Assembly (NCBI GenBank): GCA_039654915.1
Contig: CM077600.1
Span: 43,570,492-43,634,491, forward strand
Reading direction: 5' to 3'
DNA: 64,000 nucleotides
DNA from: Aquilaria yunnanensis
Lineage: Eukaryota; Streptophyta; Magnoliopsida; Malvales; Thymelaeaceae
Shown here: positions 1 through 12,383 of the stretch, piece after piece
Layout: every line of letters starts with the position of its first letter
Numbering within the stretch: position 1 is the first letter of the stretch
Notes under the pieces: generated by a model
What the model saw: only the letters and a program-made list of their open reading frames with translations
The model's database searches: none
Told to the model about the DNA's origin: nothing
Made by a program: the position numbers and the translations under genes

Positions 1-652
1 GTGTTCGCATATCTAGAGTCAACAAGATAATATTTTCCTATAACATAAACAATATACACCTATTTGTAATATGGTCATTTTACTCCCATTGTTAGTAACT
101 TAGAAAACCCAATGTCTTACCTGGAGGTGAAAACGGAAAACCTGAACATGGGTTAGACATGCAAGCTCGTAAAACAGCTGTGTCGTGTTGTGACTCGGGT
201 GTGTCTGCATAAACATGCGTAAACAACATATTAAAATTATATATAACCATAACATTTTGTGTTGGAACCCCTTTCCTCCCAATGTAGTAGTTGCATAGTT
301 TCTCAGTCTCTATGATCGCTGCTATGTGTGTCCCATCTACTACACCAATCGCGTTACAAAATGATAGGTATTTTGCAACCACATTTTCTAGGACTGTTGA
401 GAATTCTGGGTCCATCAGTCTTAGAACGTCATCCGCCATTCTACAAACAGCATCCAACACCCCCTTATACCAAACATTAATTGTTGATGCTGAATGCTTG
501 TACCACCTGCCAAGTCCTCTTTGGGTGTCCCTATGTGTGCACAAGCTGAAGAAGATCGCCAAAGTTTCATGTGATGACATGTACGTTGACCCATATAACT
601 CATATCGCTGAACCAATTCATTATGTAACACCCAGAAGCAATACGCTAACAT
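1..652 (-). CDS. PIF/Harbinger (HARBI1-type) DDE transposase, partial
   Basis: Nuclease that cuts and pastes the Harbinger element. Exon 1 runs 652 to 121 and encodes the first catalytic Asp (D106 in VVDGTHI), then YIGRKGVPTQNVM and a region matching the family pattern before the second Asp. A donor GTAAG lies at 120-116 and an acceptor TTATAG ends at 38. Exon 2 starts at base 37 and reads GKYYLVDSRYAN, which places the second catalytic Asp (LVDS) in frame. This intron position, just before YYLVD, is where I expect it in plant PIF transposases. The catalytic Glu is off the left edge. The 5' end is uncertain: the frame stays open a few codons upstream of 652 to a possible acceptor near 690, so an upstream exon near 720-780 is possible. 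Within the visible part no lesion was seen. Confidence 0.8.
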
Positions 653-1282
653 TCTATATTCATCATAAAATTTTTCTGGCTGTTCTGCTAAATGTCAGAA
701 TAATTGCTCACCTGTTTGAATAGGTACCATATTTGGCCGAACTCGTCATTGTTCTTCCGATGCCTCATCAGCAACCATTTCCTGTAGTGCCGCTTCGACT
801 ATCGCATCATTCAACACAACTGTTCTCCGTAACAACTGATTTCCTAGTCGCTGGAACAAGTTCACCATTGTGTTGGAAAGGGGGTGAATTGTTACTGAAA
901 TGTCAATACTACACTTCCCTGTTCAAGACAAGTAGATACTGTTCAGTATTCTATACATTATTGCCTTTTGGAGATGCAATGATTGACATCCAATATGTCA
1001 GAAATGCAAATGAAAATTTATGATATATGCTGTCAAGCGTGGAATACGCTACAAAAAACAAGTACAGTCGAATGACAGTTAGCCTAGCTCACATATAGTA
1101 GTAGTTCTAGAATCTGTATACAGTCCTGAGAATACAATCACTGTTCTGGTTTGGGTGACCTACAACTCAATCTCACATACAGTACAGTTTATAAGAAAAA
1201 TGCCTAACATAATCCTACATGCAGACAAACATCATCTAATAGGTAAATGTTCCGCGTGACCCATGCTTGACTGCATAATGTA

Positions 1283-2650
1283 CTACCCCCTCCTTTTGGC
1301 AAGTTGATTTTGCAGCCACTGCATTTGAACCTTTGCTGAACGACATCCACGTAAGAACAACCCAATCGCCTTTTCATTCTCCATAAAAAAATCAACTGCC
1401 TCCATCCAAAAAGAATCTCCTTCTTCCACACCGGGAAGATCGGCTACGGCCTGCATAACGGGACCCCATGTCGTTGAGGTCGGTAATGGCGCCTGTTAGA
1501 GCTGTCATCTGCTCCTTCCGACCCATCATGAGGTAGTCACTGATTTTACTTAGGATGGCAGTACGCTCCTCATCCCCCGACTTTCACTTCTGTTGACTGC
1601 ATGTTTTATTTCTAGTTGGATTCATTTGATGGACAGGAGGTCGAGGAGGAATGTGGGAAAGGCCAACAGAATACTGATGGGCCGGGAATGGTGATGTAAG
1701 ACCTCGGTAAGTGCCCTGTCGATTAAGGCTAGACCTGAACTGCGCTGCATCGGCCCATGCAGCAAAAACCTCATCCTTTGTAGATGTATCCCCAACATCT
1801 TCACCTAATTCCGCCGCAGCCGCTGCATCCATGTTGGGGATGCAAGGAGCTCCACCCATTTGGGGAGACAATCCAAAACCAGATAAATCCCAAACACCTC
1901 CAAACATTCGCTCCATATCCAGCCAATTTGGCAGACGCTTCCCCTTTAGCGTAGCTACAGCCGGGTTTTGCTGCATTAGAAAATAAGAAAATAAAGCATA
2001 TTGCGGCAACTTACACAAACAGAAGAGTAAGCACATCTATATATGAAAACACAGATAATTCAATCTAAAAGCTAGTATATGTATGATTCTTTTAACATCA
2101 TACGGGACGATGTATGGCCAAGACAACGTCAAGTATAGCATATACCAGTTAAAAAGAGAGTATCGTGAAGGAGTGTAGCAAACACAGGTTTCCAATAATT
2201 CAAGCATTGGATAACAACATATTATGTTTCATTCCGATGATGAAAAGGAAAAAAAATGAAAACAGAGTTTATATGAATTTCAACATGTACCTTAATGCGA
2301 TCTTCCCACCACTCGTCGTCAGCAAGTACAGTTCTTCGCACATAGTCCCACCCAAGACCGGTCATAGACCCAAGCAGTCTCTTCGCCTCATTGTACTGAT
2401 TCTTCAGCTGCCTCCACTTGTTCTTAAGCATAGGAAGTGAATAAGACAACCCAGTTTCGGTTGTAAAACCTTTGTGAATGTAGGCCCAGCTGGACTTAGT
2501 TAAATGGTTGCCAGAAACGTGGTTTTGCTCAACAGCTTAGGCAGCCCACTGGCAGAAAATGTCTGTGGTAAAGGGGTCCCAATTTGCTTTAACTCCTTTG
2601 CCAACCACGGCAGACTGCATGTTTTGATCATAAACATTGCTAGGGTACAT
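1283..2650 (-). pseudogene. Myb/SANT-like (trihelix-type) Harbinger accessory protein, broken
   Basis: The DNA-binding partner that accompanies PIF/Harbinger transposases. Reading from ATG at 2650, the frame gives a SANT-like domain (WDPFTTDIFCQW, then LKNKWRQLKNQYNEAKRLLG and DDEWWEDRIK). A donor AAG/GTACATG follows DRIK near 2290; the second exon resumes at QNPAVATLKGKRLPNWLDME near 1970. Three lesions are visible: an in-frame TAA at 2537-2539 inside the domain, a TGA at 1584-1586, and a frame change near 1455-1470. After the frame change the tail (VEEGDSFWMEAVDFFMENEK to a stop at 1283-1285) continues in another frame. The gene cannot make a full protein, so the copy would need the protein supplied from elsewhere. 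Confidence 0.75.
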
Positions 2651-4626
2651 TTTAAACTTTAACCTCAACTACCAAGAATACCCACAAACATGTGTGTCAC
2701 ATGGCTTTGTATATAACAAATACAAAATGACATTAAAATTACATCCCCAAAAAAACACGGCAATAGCTAAAAGAAATAAGTGCAAACTGATATGGTGATG
2801 ACCATGGTATGAAGAAATGCAAGATGCGATGAATGATTGTGATCTATGCCGATAATTACTACAAATAGAAAAAACAAAATAGTAGTACAAGGCAACATAG
2901 TGAAGTAAAAGTGTTTGTACAGATCGGCGAGTGGCAGAAGTGAGAGTTGGGAGTGGATCAGGATCTCGGCTTCGAAGCTTCATACACCAAAGAATGAGTG
3001 ATGTTCTATTCCAGCTTCTATGTGTTCAGCAATAAAATGAAATGCAACTGCTGCAAAAGAAACAAACAATTAACGGCCTCATGTAATCAAGTTTAAAACA
3101 TCTCTATAACAACTACAATGTAAAAGCACATTATAACATACATCTCCGGTCCAAAGTGGAAAACCAGCCAACACATACAAAAAAAGGAACTCAAGTTGAA
3201 AAGAAAATACGAAAAATAGAAATATAGGATGAAGGTTACACTTGACAATGCATCTCAACATTATGTCTGGATTCAATATTGCTAGTAATTTACTGATGTC
3301 AGGCAGTAGTAAAACAAATGCACACAAAAAATACAGTTGAACAAAAAACATCGTAAAACCAGAAATAACAAGTTCATGAAATGGACCCAAACAAAAAAGC
3401 AAAATAAACAAAACAAGCTACTTGCTAAAACCATCAGACTTAGAAAGCTATTAACACATAATATGAGCACACAGTATGCAAAGAAATTAGAAAAACAAAA
3501 TCCAAATGGAAAAGATTATTGACTAACTAAACGGATGTAGCCTAGAACAAGAAGCAATTCTATGAAAAACCAACAAATCATTAATATCGACAAGAAATAA
3601 GGGACTTCTTCGTCAAAATTCCCAAGTGCCACATTAAAATTGTAACCAATAGAAAGAAAGCATAATAAGCACATTTGTCAATTAGCCACTCATACAGAAA
3701 AATAACAATCAACCCCATGCAGAACAATGAGTAATTAGCGACACCAAGATTCTCAAAATTTTGAGAGCTGCAGTTAAAGAATGACAAGAAAGAATGAACA
3801 TCACATTATGCAAGAGAAATAGGGAAAATTTGCAGACCACCAATTAGAAAATTTAGGCCTTCAGCAGAAACAAAGGGACATGGTGGTTCGCTAAACCTGA
3901 TGGTTGTCCAAACAGCTAGGTGAAACCCAGTTGCGTTTGACCTTCACATCTAATTCCTACGCTCTGTAGCTTAATAATTTCCAGATTACAGACAGAAAAT
4001 AAACAAATCACGCAACAGGCAGAAATTTGAATTCAACTCAATTGCAAGACAATCAAAGTTCAATGTTAGGAAAAATAAAACGTTCAGACCGCACAAAATT
4101 TTCGAACTCAACAAGAAAATTTGATGCGAAAACGAAAGCCAAGCCAACTAGAGAAACCCAGCAATAAATTGAATAAATGATGGGCATGAAGAGAGGATGA
4201 GTAAGAAAAAGAAGGGATAGCTCACGTCAGGCGTCGAACAGAAATTCGGTCAGTGTCGGCGCTGCTGGTCTGAGAGTAGCTCCAGGTCGAGGCGTCACCG
4301 CTCGCCGTGCTCTGCTCGCCTTCGCCGATCTTCACTGTCCACTTGCTTGCTTCTTTTCTCTATGAGAGACTGTGAGAGGTTGGGGTGGGGGCGGCAGAGC
4401 AGCGACGATGGCAATGGCTTGCCAGATGAGAGACTGTAAGAGATTGGGGTGGGGAACTGGGTAGGTTAAAATCAGTGACATAAGTTGTAAATACTTCAAA
4501 TATTATTTCTAACCCGCAACCTTGACCCGGAAACCCGCGGTGCCCGTTTTATCCCCAGCCCGCGTTGTTTTTTTAATTAACACGTTTTTTTTTATACCTA
4601 TTTTTCAGTTGAAAAACAGGGCCTAA

Positions 4627-5630
4627 GTAATTTGAGCTCAAGCTTGAGTATTGCCGAATTACAATGGGGCCGAGCTCGAGCTTGGGCTCGGCCCGGTCTA
4701 TTTTTAGCCCTAGTTAAGCCCTAGCTAGCTACTACCTATGACGAGCACCCAAGTTCGAGAGCAGGAGAGGGACAACTTAGAGCACTGGTTCAGCACGCTC
4801 CACTAAATGGCCAAGACCTTGACATCCACAGCATTGTCGAGGGCTTCTCAACTGGTTCACCGACTGCCACCCTGGCAAAAACAAACACCACTCAAAGGCC
4901 AAGTCCCACGCCTAGTTATCATCATGAACCTCTAACCTTATGCATGTCGAGGCCGATCCTCACAGTAGCAATGGTAACCATCATTCTATTCCTTTGTTGG
5001 GATACAACTATTCTCTTTCAACTTAATGCATTTACTTTCTTTCCTTATAACACATGTTTGGTAACCCAGGAAACAAAATGTAAAACACAGGGATGGGGAT
5101 ATGGTAGAGTTCATGGGACGGGAACAGGTACATGGTACACTAAATTCTGTGGTACGTGGTACAAAGGGTAGTACAATTGGATACAATATTTTGGTACATA
5201 ATATGTTAGAAAGGTACGTATCATTCATCTTTAATATTTATGTATAGATGTTCAAAATAAGATGAAAATATGTAAGATATTTTAACAACAAATAATTACC
5301 AAAAAAATGAAATAATGAAGGAAAATAATAAGGAATTTCAGTGACGTAGTTAGCAGAATAACAATATTGGTACTCAAGTGAAATAGGGGTTAAAATGGAG
5401 TTATTTTTTTTGGAGTTAACCCAGTTTAGTGCCAAAACTAAAAGCAACCGTCAGGCAAAGCAGATCGTGATACATCTTATCTTCTAATCTTCATTTTTTG
5501 TGCGGCCAATTCCTCAACTTTTTGTTTTTTGAAGCTGATCCTTGTTTTGTTCTCTCAGCCAAATGCCGACAACAAGTTTCCCACCATTGATAGAAAGGTT
5601 GATAGTAACGTTCTCCCTGTCTACAACATA
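4627..5630. other. Intergenic, transposon-derived remnants, no gene seen
   Basis: Bases 4630-4700 are rich in alternating GAGCTC and CTCGAGCTTG words with a GGCTCGGCCC stretch, as seen at ends of old plant hAT-type repeats; the Harbinger element may have inserted into such a repeat. The rest contains only short open frames without recognisable domains. Confidence 0.4.
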
Positions 5631-6854
5631 TAGGGGTGACAAATTTTGACCCAACCTAAAGATTTGACTCGACCCACCCGAACCCAAGTCTGACCTGATT
5701 AAAAAAGTGAACGACCTAAACCCGACTGTACCTAATCCAACCTGGACCTGACCCCGATTAAAATGAAACCCGAGAAAACTTAAACCTCGAGCTCGACCTG
5801 ACCAGAACCCGAAATAACTCGATAACTAAACCTGACAAGACCCAATTTAAACTTAAATCAGCATAAAATTTATGACCGACAAAGACTTTAGAAAAATTAT
5901 GATTTAATATATGTAAATGAGTTTCTTCTATTCTGTTAATCTGTTTTGTGTTGTAGAGCGAGTGAGTGACAACTATGGGAAACGATTAATGAAACGGTGA
6001 TAAAGATATATCAATAATTAGGTTTTAGAAATTATAATACTCCTTTCGTCATATATTATTTGAAGTATTTGACTTTTCTGAATAGTTTGAATTAAATTTA
6101 TTCATATTATTTCATTTGTCTCAAATTCTTTGCACGATTCATATTTTAACAATTAATTTATAAATTTTTTTTAAATATTTTAATATATAAATAAAAAAAA
6201 TATACATGAATGATAAATCAAGGCCTATAATTTTTAAATATATTTTGTAAATTTTTTGATAAACAATAATATAAATAAATTCAAGTCAAACTAGTTATAA
6301 AAGTTAAATGGAGCAAAGAAAATGGGACGGAGGGAGATTATGTATTAGAAAAAAATTTAAAAAGTATATATTTATAAACTGTAGGTCTTTATTTATTATT
6401 TAATATAATCATTTTTTATTTACATACTAAAATGTTGAAAATAAAAAATTATAAATTAATTGTTGAATAGTGAATGGTACAAAGAACTTGGCATGGATGG
6501 AGTATTTTATTAAAGAAATTATATATTAATATATCTTCATAAATTTTATATTGTCTTTTATGTCTAGTTAAATTAAATTTTAATAAAAATTAAATAAAAA
6601 AATTAAATTGATTTAGCCATTTCGACTTATGTATCAATGAACCGAGTAAACCTGACAATCAAGTTGAATTTGGTCTAAGACCTGAGAACTCGACTTGATT
6701 GGATTTGAATCCAAATAAACCTGGCCTAACCCAACCCGTACCCAAATAACCCGACTTGAACTCGACCTGGACCCAAATACATGCTAACCCAATTAAACCT
6801 GAATATGAATGACCTAACCCAAATATGAGCTGATCCACCCAGTTGTCATCTTTG
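5631..6854. mobile_element. Non-autonomous hAT-like element
   Basis: The left end TAGGGGTGACAAA (5631) and the right end, read inward as AAAGATGACAA (from 6853), are imperfect inverted ends of the kind found on plant hAT elements. Both subterminal regions are dense in words such as GACCCGA, CCCGAAC and CCTGACC, and the middle is AT-rich. No transposase is present. An 8-bp target duplication could not be identified, so the exact ends are tentative. Confidence 0.45.
6042..6337. mobile_element. Stowaway-like MITE nested in the hAT-like element
   Basis: About 295 bp begins with ACTCCTTTCGTC and ends with GGGACGGAGGGAGAT, inverted ends matching the CTCCCTCCGTCCC type of plant Mariner-derived MITEs. 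The interior is very AT-rich and non-coding. Confidence 0.55.
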
Positions 6855-9699
6855 ATGACATAATTTATCAGTGACTAGCTGGAATAAACGAATTCCTTGA
6901 TTTTACCGAATTGGTACAAAAATCAACCATGATTTGGCATACCGCATCGAAAACGGAGTTTAGAGGTATGACCTTCATGTCTAGTAACTATGATCACAGC
7001 AATGGAGCCTCAAATTTGGAAACTAGGAGGTGCGTGGATCGCCCCCATCGGTTGCTGTAATCGCTAATTAATGAATATGGTATCTACAGAAAAATCACTA
7101 GTTGATGCTGAAACTACTTGAGACTCCACATTGAACGATGGATGCACTCGATCTTTAGGCTGGTTTTAATCACCTATGAATAACTAGAAAGGTTTGAGAA
7201 TAACCTTTGGGTGATCCCCCAAAGAGGCCCCTTAAGCGCTTAAGTCAATAGCGTGTAGTTTGCATGATTAAGAAAAGATGAGATATTCTCTATATTTATA
7301 ATGAATAATTGAGCTTCATAGACTTGTACCCTAATTCTCAAGCCTATTTAGCGTTATTAGGCCTTATATCGTCAATCTAGTCCTGGGGTTTTTCAACTCA
7401 TTAGGTAGCTAGATTATTTTGGGTTATTTGTCAGCAAAAGCTTTTCTCCTTAATGAATGTAGGGGTTGAAAGGTTCATCCAAATATGAATCCTCAATGGA
7501 TGTAGTGCCTCAAAAGGTCAATAAGTGGTTTGAAGTCAAATTTACTCCTATATGGCTTGGCCTCAACACAATTAGGCCTCTTATAACAAGTTCATTCAAT
7601 GATATGCTTCTCTCGCATTTGCTAAGCTACTTATATTAACCTTGAGGTTTCTTGTAATGGATCACTGTGAGCTTTGATTCGTCTACTTGGTTATGAAGGT
7701 TTATATTAAAGTTGACTTGCCTATAACCTGTTACACAAGTAATTTAGGGCTTCAACCTCATATAATCCCTTCAAGTATAGGCTACATTCAAATCATGCAA
7801 AGTGTACCTTGTTTTTCCACAAAAGACAATACTGTCCTTAAACGAGAAAGGTACCTTTTCCTTTAAGAGATCATATTGCCCTTTCCATAAGCTTTACTGG
7901 GCCCTAAGGAGTTCGTACGAGAGATTCTATTGTTCTTTTTGGAAGTCCCACCATTAGTTTGGGAAATCAATTAACACTAGGAGTATTTTGACTCCCATTT
8001 GCAAAATCCCGAATGGGTGTAAATAATGGCACTACAAACCTTAATAGCCTCGTGTAGTATCAGCTCAGGTAATAAAAAACCTTCCAACCATCAAATCAAA
8101 CAAGAGTATACCCTTAAGTATCATTTGCTGATCACTTGTGGGGACTCTTGTAGATGTTACAATACCAAGTGCTAGCAACACTGCTGTGGTCTCAACTCTA
8201 ATAAAATGGACAACGCATGAATAAGCCATAATGACGGGTGTTCAAGTCTCAAACGGCTCTTTCTCGACTTGCACATTTTCTCGAACATACTTGGGAAGAC
8301 TCAAACTGAATGAGCCACAAACAATGCAGTTCATTCAACGGATATGTTTTTTTTTTGTTTCTAAATAATGTGAAAATGGAGCTAATCTAAGGGTGGCATT
8401 ATCATTCATCCCTCTAAAAGCTTTAATGACCATCCACTTTGTGGATTTCTCTATTATCCTAACAGGTCCTGAAGGTAGGTCAAAATGGCCAGCCTAATGG
8501 AATTTGCAAATCTCATACCTCATATTGAGTGCCTGATTTTAAGCTCACGACATAATTGCAGTTGCTTGTCTTAAGCAAACTATTTCATACATTCCCCCAT
8601 CCTTAGGAAGGACTTGCTTCTTTGGAGAAGGTTCCCTTTAAAGGGGTGTAAACCTGGCAGTGGAGGAGTCCATGGATATGAAGCAAGTTTTCTTTGTCGA
8701 GGCCTAGTTGAATATATGCCCACTTGCTTGATGCTTAGTCAATGATGTCACCTTTCAATGTCACCTTTCAACCTTTACACACTTGAAGTGTGCAACCTCT
8801 TACTCGTTTAAGGCCTGACAAAAAATGAGGCCTCCTCCTGTTCGATGACTTGTAGAGAAGGCGATCTCTTCTCATCCAAGGCCTCAAAGAGGATAGGATC
8901 TTCTTTCGTCCAAGGCCTAGAGAAGGACGGGGCCTCCTTTTGTCCAAGGACTAGTTGAGGATGCCATGTCCTAGCTTGATGCATTGCACTTTTCACCCAT
9001 ATTTAGCCTCTTTTGATTTGGATTTATTGGACCTCGACATTTTTTTACAAGTACAATGCGCCTCTAAGGACTTTTTCCTTTTCAGGGACCTTTTATGGCT
9101 TGTTTGCTTTGCACTAGGGATTATTCAAAGCTTTTTAAGTAAGCACAAACAACATCGAGGCTCTAAAAAAGTCCGAGGCATAGAAGCTTTCTTTATTATG
9201 AGGAGTGAAAAAAAAATGTTGAAGTATGGGCCTATGTAGTGTATACCAATATCTACATCAAGCAAAGTATGGGCCTATGATATATCAATATCTACATGAC
9301 TACATCAATTAAATGAAAGGTAAGTAAAAATTGCTACGCCTATACTGACAAAATATGCTACCGCTGCTTAACTTTCTTTTCTTCTTTTATTTCTTCTGTT
9401 TTTTTTTTCTCTTTCTCTTTTTTCTTTTTCCTTATTTAATGCTCGATACGGACTGCTCAAAGATAACAAAGAATCAAAATATATATCCATGCTATGAATT
9501 AATTAATGGAGTTGTCGATCTACTCTCTCTGTTTATCATATTATTTCTATTTAAAAAGGTCAATATTAAGTACTAATTTTTTATTTTAAACTAAATGAAA
9601 CCGATGAACAGTTTGATATGATCTTGTAGACACTAAAAAAAGGTGCTGACTATTTAACAAATCACCGGAGTTGCTCTTCAATTCTCCCTACCATTTTGT
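6855..9699. other. Long gene-poor stretch, no gene recognised
   Basis: All six frames are closed by frequent stops. Bases 8815-8960 contain about four imperfect ~43-bp repeats built from GGCCT, CTTCT and GTCCAAGG words. The text resembles non-coding DNA of a decayed retroelement, but no terminus, domain or RNA gene was identified. A pyrimidine-rich run lies at 9365-9435. Confidence 0.4.
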
Positions 9700-10800
9700 T
9701 AGGCCTAAATATACAAATAGCCCATGAATTTGACTAACTCACACTAATTAATCCAAAGCTCAGTAGTCAATTAAATTTAGCACCAAACTTTGCAAAACTT
9801 ATTGAATTAATCCATTACATATTATTGTTGGCTGACATGGCTGTGAGCCGTGAATGATGTGGTTATTATTTGCTTAGGTGACATTGGAGGAAAAAAGACA
9901 GAGTACTATATTTTATACAAGTTAAAAATCTTCCATATTAGTCTTCTATTGGATGAAATCTATTAACTCGGAATAATTGTATCTATGTAAAATCAATTTT
10001 TTTGAAATTATTTTAAAATGCATGATAATTTTCCTCTAAGAAATTTGAACCGAGACATAATTTTTTTACAATTAAAAAAAATTACATGATTAATTTTCCT
10101 ATATATGAAATAGTTGTTGTGCATAATATTTGCACTTATTATGTAACAACTTTTGGTTGTGTTAAAGAATTGCACCTAATATGGAGCAAATTAAATTGTT
10201 TTTAATTGATTTAGAATGAAAGGAAAATACTCAAAAGTTTAGGATGAAAGATTAATTTTTTCAATGTTAGTTGCATATTCTAATAGTATATTTTATCTAA
10301 GTTAAAAAACAGACAATTGAAAATTATATTAAGGATAATCTTCACAAGGCACCATATATCTAATTATCTCTTTGGTTTCATCTTGAATAGATTAGCTATC
10401 CCCATGAATTAAACATTAATGACCCCATAATATTTACCTATATGTTTATTGTAGTAAATTACTTTAGTATCTGAAATAGTTATTTTCTCAAAAACAATGA
10501 AAACTTCAAATCATGTGTGTATAGGTAAATATTTTAAATTACATATTTTAATATGTAAAATATTATATAATTTTAATATGTAATTTTTACAATTTAGAGC
10601 CTCATGGTGACTAATATTGTTTTCCATCTTGAATTAACACCACATAAGAACCCACTGCCACAACCATGTCTTGTTTAGGGGTCATTTGTCAATGTCACAC
10701 TAACAACCCACAGCTGCATTAACCAACAATAGTATGTCATAGACTAAATTGTTAAATTTTGCAAAGTGGGAGGCCTGACTTTAACTGAGTACTTCATCCG
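9700..10800. mobile_element. Non-autonomous element with long imperfect TIRs (Mutator-like?)
   Basis: Bases about 9775-9870 (CCAAACTTTGCAAAACTT, then TATTATTGTTGGCTGACATG) reappear in inverted orientation at about 10670-10775 (AAATTTTGCAAAGTGGGA; CAACAATAGTATGTCAT). The inverted similarity extends over roughly 100 bp with an AT-rich non-coding core. Long TIRs without coding sequence suggest a MULE-type MITE. Exact ends and the target duplication were not resolved. Confidence 0.45.
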
Positions 10801-11115
10801 TCTCTTAAAACCTATCCCCTTTGATAATGCACGTAAATTAAGATTTCTCTATTTTTTATTACATTCTTTTAATATAAAACTATTATTTCTTTTATTTTTT
10901 ACATAAAAGTACATGTACTTCTCTAAAAAAAAGTGACAAGCATATATTATTTTTAATGAACCCTACGTACCTTTACTCTTTGATTTTTTCAACTTCTCTC
11001 CTTTATATAATAATAATAATAAGTTACTTTGTTTAGGAAGAAAAGAAGAGAATAACTATTTGAAAATTGTCATAAAAGAAGCAGAGGTCAAATATTGTGA
11101 GACAGAGGAAATATT
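10790..11115. mobile_element. Stowaway-like MITE
   Basis: The left end reads TACTTCATCCGTCTCTTAAA and the right end GTGAGACAGAGGAAATA, imperfect inverted copies of the common CTCCGTC-type MITE terminus. The interior is AT-rich and non-coding. Confidence 0.4.
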
Positions 11116-11719
11116 GAGCTTCAAATTAACTCAATCAAGTTAGACAAGTTCAGAAGTCATTTATATATTTATCCTCTTTTTTATATACAAAAGCACATTT
11201 ACAAATACAATAACACTCAAGAAAAGAATGTACTATATAATATAGGAGATTGAGAACATCTACTTTTTTAAGACCCAAAAGACTAATGATCCAGCAATGT
11301 TGATATTATAAGGGGAATGAGCAGAGATTGAGGTCAAATCTCAAACCTCGACCTCATTTCCTACACTATTCTCTTTACTTTTTGTACTGTAGTAAGTTCA
11401 CACCGTGTGAGTTAAATGACATCATCATCATGACACACATGTTAGGACGTAAGTAGGTAGGAGCACTAAACCTTCAGTTCTATCAACGTTGGTCCAAATG
11501 ATTTTTCTAAACACAAAACCTGACATAAAACGTTGATTACAGTCAGGCTTTTTAAGTTTTTACTCCCTACTTCAACTACATATTCACTATCAACTCGATC
11601 TCGCTTTCCATGTCTCTAAGCATTTGGGCACCGCCGGCCACCCAGTATATCCCAGTCCGGCTTATCATTATTATCCCCAACCGCAGCCTTACAGCCTACC
11701 ACCACAAGCCTCAAACCGG

Positions 11720-11780
11720 AGTCTTGACTTAGCGGCTGAGACTTGTTATTTACTGGGAGGTCCCAGGTTCAATTCCCCAC
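11720..11780 (+). repeat. tRNA-like SINE head (A and B boxes)
   Basis: A box-like TGACTTAGCGG at 11725-11735 is followed by a B box GGTTCAATTCC at 11766-11776, close to the pol III consensus GGTTCRANTCC, with a spacing usual for plant tRNA-derived SINEs. No cloverleaf tRNA can be drawn, and no flanking duplication or clear tail was found. A 120-codon open frame (11624-11986) overlaps it but has no recognisable domain. Confidence 0.45.
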
Positions 11781-12383
11781 TCCAACTCCACAGTGACTTA
11801 GAGCTGCCCAACGTATCCTGCACCACTGCAATCGCCACCGCCCTGTTCCTGATTATCCTCCAACTCACTACTCGCATTGCACCTTCAGCAATGCTAGTAA
11901 CCAAAGATCCAGAATGTCCAGGGTTGAGAGACCTTTTAAAGATGCCTTCATCACTTCATCTCTGCTTACAGTTAATTATCATCTAATCTATATCCACTTA
12001 ATAAATGAAGCAGAGCTAGCTGTTACAAAGACCCCTACAAACTACAGCCAGTAGTTTCAGATGAACGCTACTGCATCCTATGGTGCCCTACATACATGAT
12101 GCATCTCTGTGCATTGAACTTTTAGTTTTAACACTACTCACACCCCCATCTCATTTTATCTGACACTGATTATCGAGGACTCATGCTTAACTATACCAGT
12201 CTCCAAAACTACCAGACATCTCGAACAAACATGTTCAGGCAAGCACGTTGGATGAAAAATCAAGTCTAATGCCCTCAAAAGTTAGCATAAGGTATTTTCA
12301 TAACAATGTTCACATGACACATCATACAATCCATGCATTCTATTTTACTGGAGGTAAGATATCTAAGGACCTTTGGGATACTT
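11781..12383. other. Intergenic, downstream of the cupin gene
   Basis: No domain-bearing frame. Presumably contains the 3' untranslated region and poly(A) site of the minus-strand cupin gene that ends at 12384. Confidence 0.4.

Larger units (their letters stand above)
1..4623 (-). mobile_element. PIF/Harbinger transposon, right-hand part (left end outside window)
   Basis: Two minus-strand genes typical of an autonomous PIF/Harbinger element lie here: a Myb/SANT-like gene upstream and a DDE transposase downstream, which runs off the left edge. The right terminus reads AACAGGGCC ending at 4623, followed by TAA at 4624-4626; read inward it is GGCCCTGTTTTTCAACTG, the usual Tourist/Harbinger end with a 3-bp TAA/TTA target. 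The region 2651-4200 holds no convincing coding sequence. A GC-rich tract at 4200-4470 includes a direct repeat 64 bp apart (TGAGAGACTG at 4363 and 4427) and may be the 5' untranslated part of the gene pair. The GC-rich stretch 4500-4565 may be a nested remnant. The left TIR cannot be seen. Confidence 0.7.

Noticed and set aside
9355..9576. Hydrophobic Phe/Leu-rich small protein
   Set aside because: Produced by a TTC/TTT pyrimidine run; no neighbours or signals support a gene.
11624..11986. 120-codon frame
   Set aside because: No recognisable domain, overlaps the SINE-like boxes, no splice or promoter support.
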